A DNA stretch of 6,814 bases. Source: Boseongicola sp. SB0675_bin_26 (lineage in GTDB: Bacteria > Pseudomonadota > Alphaproteobacteria > Rhodobacterales > Rhodobacteraceae). Below, piece after piece: positions 5,655 through 6,814 of the stretch; positions within the stretch are counted from its first letter, which is position 1, and every line of letters begins with the position of its first letter. The stretch lies in assembly GCA_009843725.1 (NCBI GenBank), contig VYCX01000320.1, positions 1-6,814 of the forward strand, given 5' to 3'. The position numbers were made by a program, and so were the translations under genes. The notes beneath the pieces were generated by a model. The model saw only the letters and a list, made by a program, of their open reading frames with translations. It had not been told where the DNA came from and made no database searches.

Positions 5655-6671
5655 TCAGGCGGCGACCATCTGGTCGTACGCCTCCGAAAGCGCTGCCTTG
5701 AGGTCTTTTGGCTGTTCCGTCCGGGGGGAGCCTGCGCCCGACACCGAGGAACCCGCGTTGCGCTTGCGGCGGGCGGCTTCGGCCTTCGCCCTGTCCTCCG
5801 CCTCAAGCAGCTTCGCCCGGACTGCCGGATTGCTCCAGCAGGCCCGTTCGTAGAGGTCCCTGATGTCGGGCTGTTTTCCCGCCGCGTGATCGGCCTGCGC
5901 CAGCCTCGTCATTTCGTGCTCCACGTCGCTGAAGAAGGGATGGGCAAGGGTGCCGTCCTCGTTCTTCGCCGTCATGAAGTCGTTGATCGTGTTCTGCTGC
6001 CTCTGCATCTCGGCATGTTGCCGGGCCTGCATGTCGCCATGCGACTGCTGCCGAAGCTGCTGAATCTCGTTCATCAGGCCGTCAACGCGCTCGTCCCTGA
6101 CAGGCTCGATGACATTTCCGCCGTCGTCCGTCTGCGGCGGCGCGATGCCGTAAGCGGAGATGATCTCGCGCAGCACGTCCATCTGCTGGGCGGGCGTCCC
6201 CGTCCTGAGCCGGTACTCGATCCCCATCAGGCTGTCGAAGGCGAGCGCGGGCGTGGTCTGCGCCTGCTGCATGTAGCCGGACCACTTGTCGGCAACCTCC
6301 CGGAACGGCGCGACTTCCTGGCTGCGCTGCGTGTGCGCGGCCTCCATCGCCTGCGACCGGTCCATGAGGAATTTCTGCGCCTCCAGGTCGAGCTTGGAGA
6401 ACATCTCCCGATGCTCGCTTGACCAGTTGGCCGGAGCTTCCATGGATTGCGGCGGATCGCCGCCCTCGTCCGGCTTGCCGCCGCTGGCGTCCGCGCCGTC
6501 CTTGCCAGGCCCGGCATTGCCGGGTTCGTCGCCCGGCTCAGGGCCGCCCTCGTGCGTCTTGTCCCATGCCTGTCCGAGAACGTCCTCAAGGTTCGTGCCG
6601 TCGTTCGGCTCCATGCCTGCAACCGGCTCGCCGGTGTCGTTCGGGTCGAATTCCTCAGAGGGTTCTTGCAT
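5655..6671 (-). CDS. Phage capsid scaffolding protein
   Basis: This 338-residue protein probably forms the internal scaffold around which the capsid protein assembles, and is then lost from the prohead. The first ~78 residues are acidic low-complexity sequence rich in E, D, G and P. A conserved-looking block follows at about 80-125 (ANWSSEHREMF, then EAQKFLMDR), of a kind I know from podovirus scaffolds. There is a Q/R-rich predicted coiled coil at about 196-232, a helical region to about 300, and a basic C-terminus (RRKRNAG at 301-307) ending in a short amphipathic helix. A basic helical C-terminus is the usual coat-binding part of scaffolds. There is no signal peptide, membrane segment or protease motif. 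The ATG at 6671 has an AGGA 8 nt upstream (6680-6683). The position directly before the capsid gene fits. Function rests on composition and context. Confidence 0.85.
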   Translation of the reverse strand: MQEPSEEFDPNDTGEPVAGMEPNDGTNLEDVLGQAWDKTHEGGPEPGDEPGNAGPGKDGADASGGKPDEGGDPPQSMEAPANWSSEHREMFSKLDLEAQKFLMDRSQAMEAAHTQRSQEVAPFREVADKWSGYMQQAQTTPALAFDSLMGIEYRLRTGTPAQQMDVLREIISAYGIAPPQTDDGGNVIEPVRDERVDGLMNEIQQLRQQSHGDMQARQHAEMQRQQNTINDFMTAKNEDGTLAHPFFSDVEHEMTRLAQADHAAGKQPDIRDLYERACWSNPAVRAKLLEAEDRAKAEAARRKRNAGSSVSGAGSPRTEQPKDLKAALSEAYDQMVAA

Positions 6672-6814
6672 GTGTCATGTCCTGTTCCGGCTTCGTCCTG
6701 CTGGCCTGGATGATCGCCAGGCTCTCGGGGTGGTTCTGCTCGATCTTGTCATGGGCGGTCTTCAGGTCGTCCTTCAGGTCCGCCGTGAAATCCCGCCTGG
6801 GCACGTCCGGCCCC
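6655..6814 (-). CDS. Unidentified phage protein, C-terminal 52 residues only
   Basis: Only the 3' end of this gene is in the window. The frame is open from the right edge and ends at TGA (6655-6657), giving 52 residues. The visible part is hydrophilic and looks helical, with charged stretches such as DLKDDLKTAHDKIEQ, and no catalytic motif or membrane segment can be seen. It overlaps the start of the scaffold gene by 17 nt in a different frame, and its last codons contain the scaffold ribosome-binding site, so the two are probably translationally coupled. In head modules of this kind the gene before the scaffold is often the portal or a small head protein, but nothing in these 52 residues identifies it. 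Coding use is supported by the tight junction, not by recognised homology. Confidence 0.6.
   Translation of the reverse strand, partial: GPDVPRRDFTADLKDDLKTAHDKIEQNHPESLAIIQASRTKPEQDMTHARTL

Noticed and set aside
4615..5853. Plus-strand open frame of 412 codons
   Set aside because: It runs antisense to the capsid gene and into the scaffold gene, has V/R/H-rich composition typical of the complement of GC-rich coding DNA, and has no recognisable domain.

Overview
The window is part of the virion-assembly (head) module of a tailed phage or prophage, and every supported gene lies on the minus strand. The DNA is mostly GC-rich, and the coding style fits a phage of a GC-rich, probably proteobacterial, host. 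The host cannot be named from the sequence. I see no integrase, lysis, replication, RNA or bacterial housekeeping gene, so it is unclear whether this is a free phage or a prophage.

In transcription order (right to left): the last 52 codons of an unidentified gene (6655-6814); a scaffolding protein (5655-6671); a major capsid protein (4642-5613) of a type I recall from BPP-1-like podoviruses; two small genes of exactly 157 codons each (4157-4630 and 3633-4106); and a very long open frame that starts at a TTG (3631) and leaves the window at the left edge after 1210 codons. Genes are tightly packed: a 17-nt overlap, then gaps of 41, 11, 50 and 1 nt. This looks like one operon. The 50-nt gap holds an 11-bp hairpin with a GAGA tetraloop.

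The main observation is that the two 157-codon proteins and the first ~150 residues of the long protein look like three paralogous copies of one capsid decoration (cement)-like domain. They share a G-x-N-P motif near the N-terminus, a W (YGW or FW) near residue 85-89, a G-x-[IL]-[ST]-S motif near residue 117-121, a G-[IV] near residue 130 and a closing W/Y-P. The third copy is fused to a repeat-rich, fibre-like extension of more than 1000 residues. That extension has a stalk of short repeats (about residues 161-386), several beta-rich modules, two copies of a ~132-residue domain (687-817 and 1076-1209), and a jelly-roll-like segment between them. The simplest reading is that scaffold and capsid protein build the head, the two small proteins decorate it, and the long protein is either a fibre anchored on the capsid through its decoration-like N-terminus or a tail fibre that borrowed that domain.

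Long open frames on the plus strand (for example 4615-5853 and 1499-2356) run antisense to these genes and are treated as GC artefacts.
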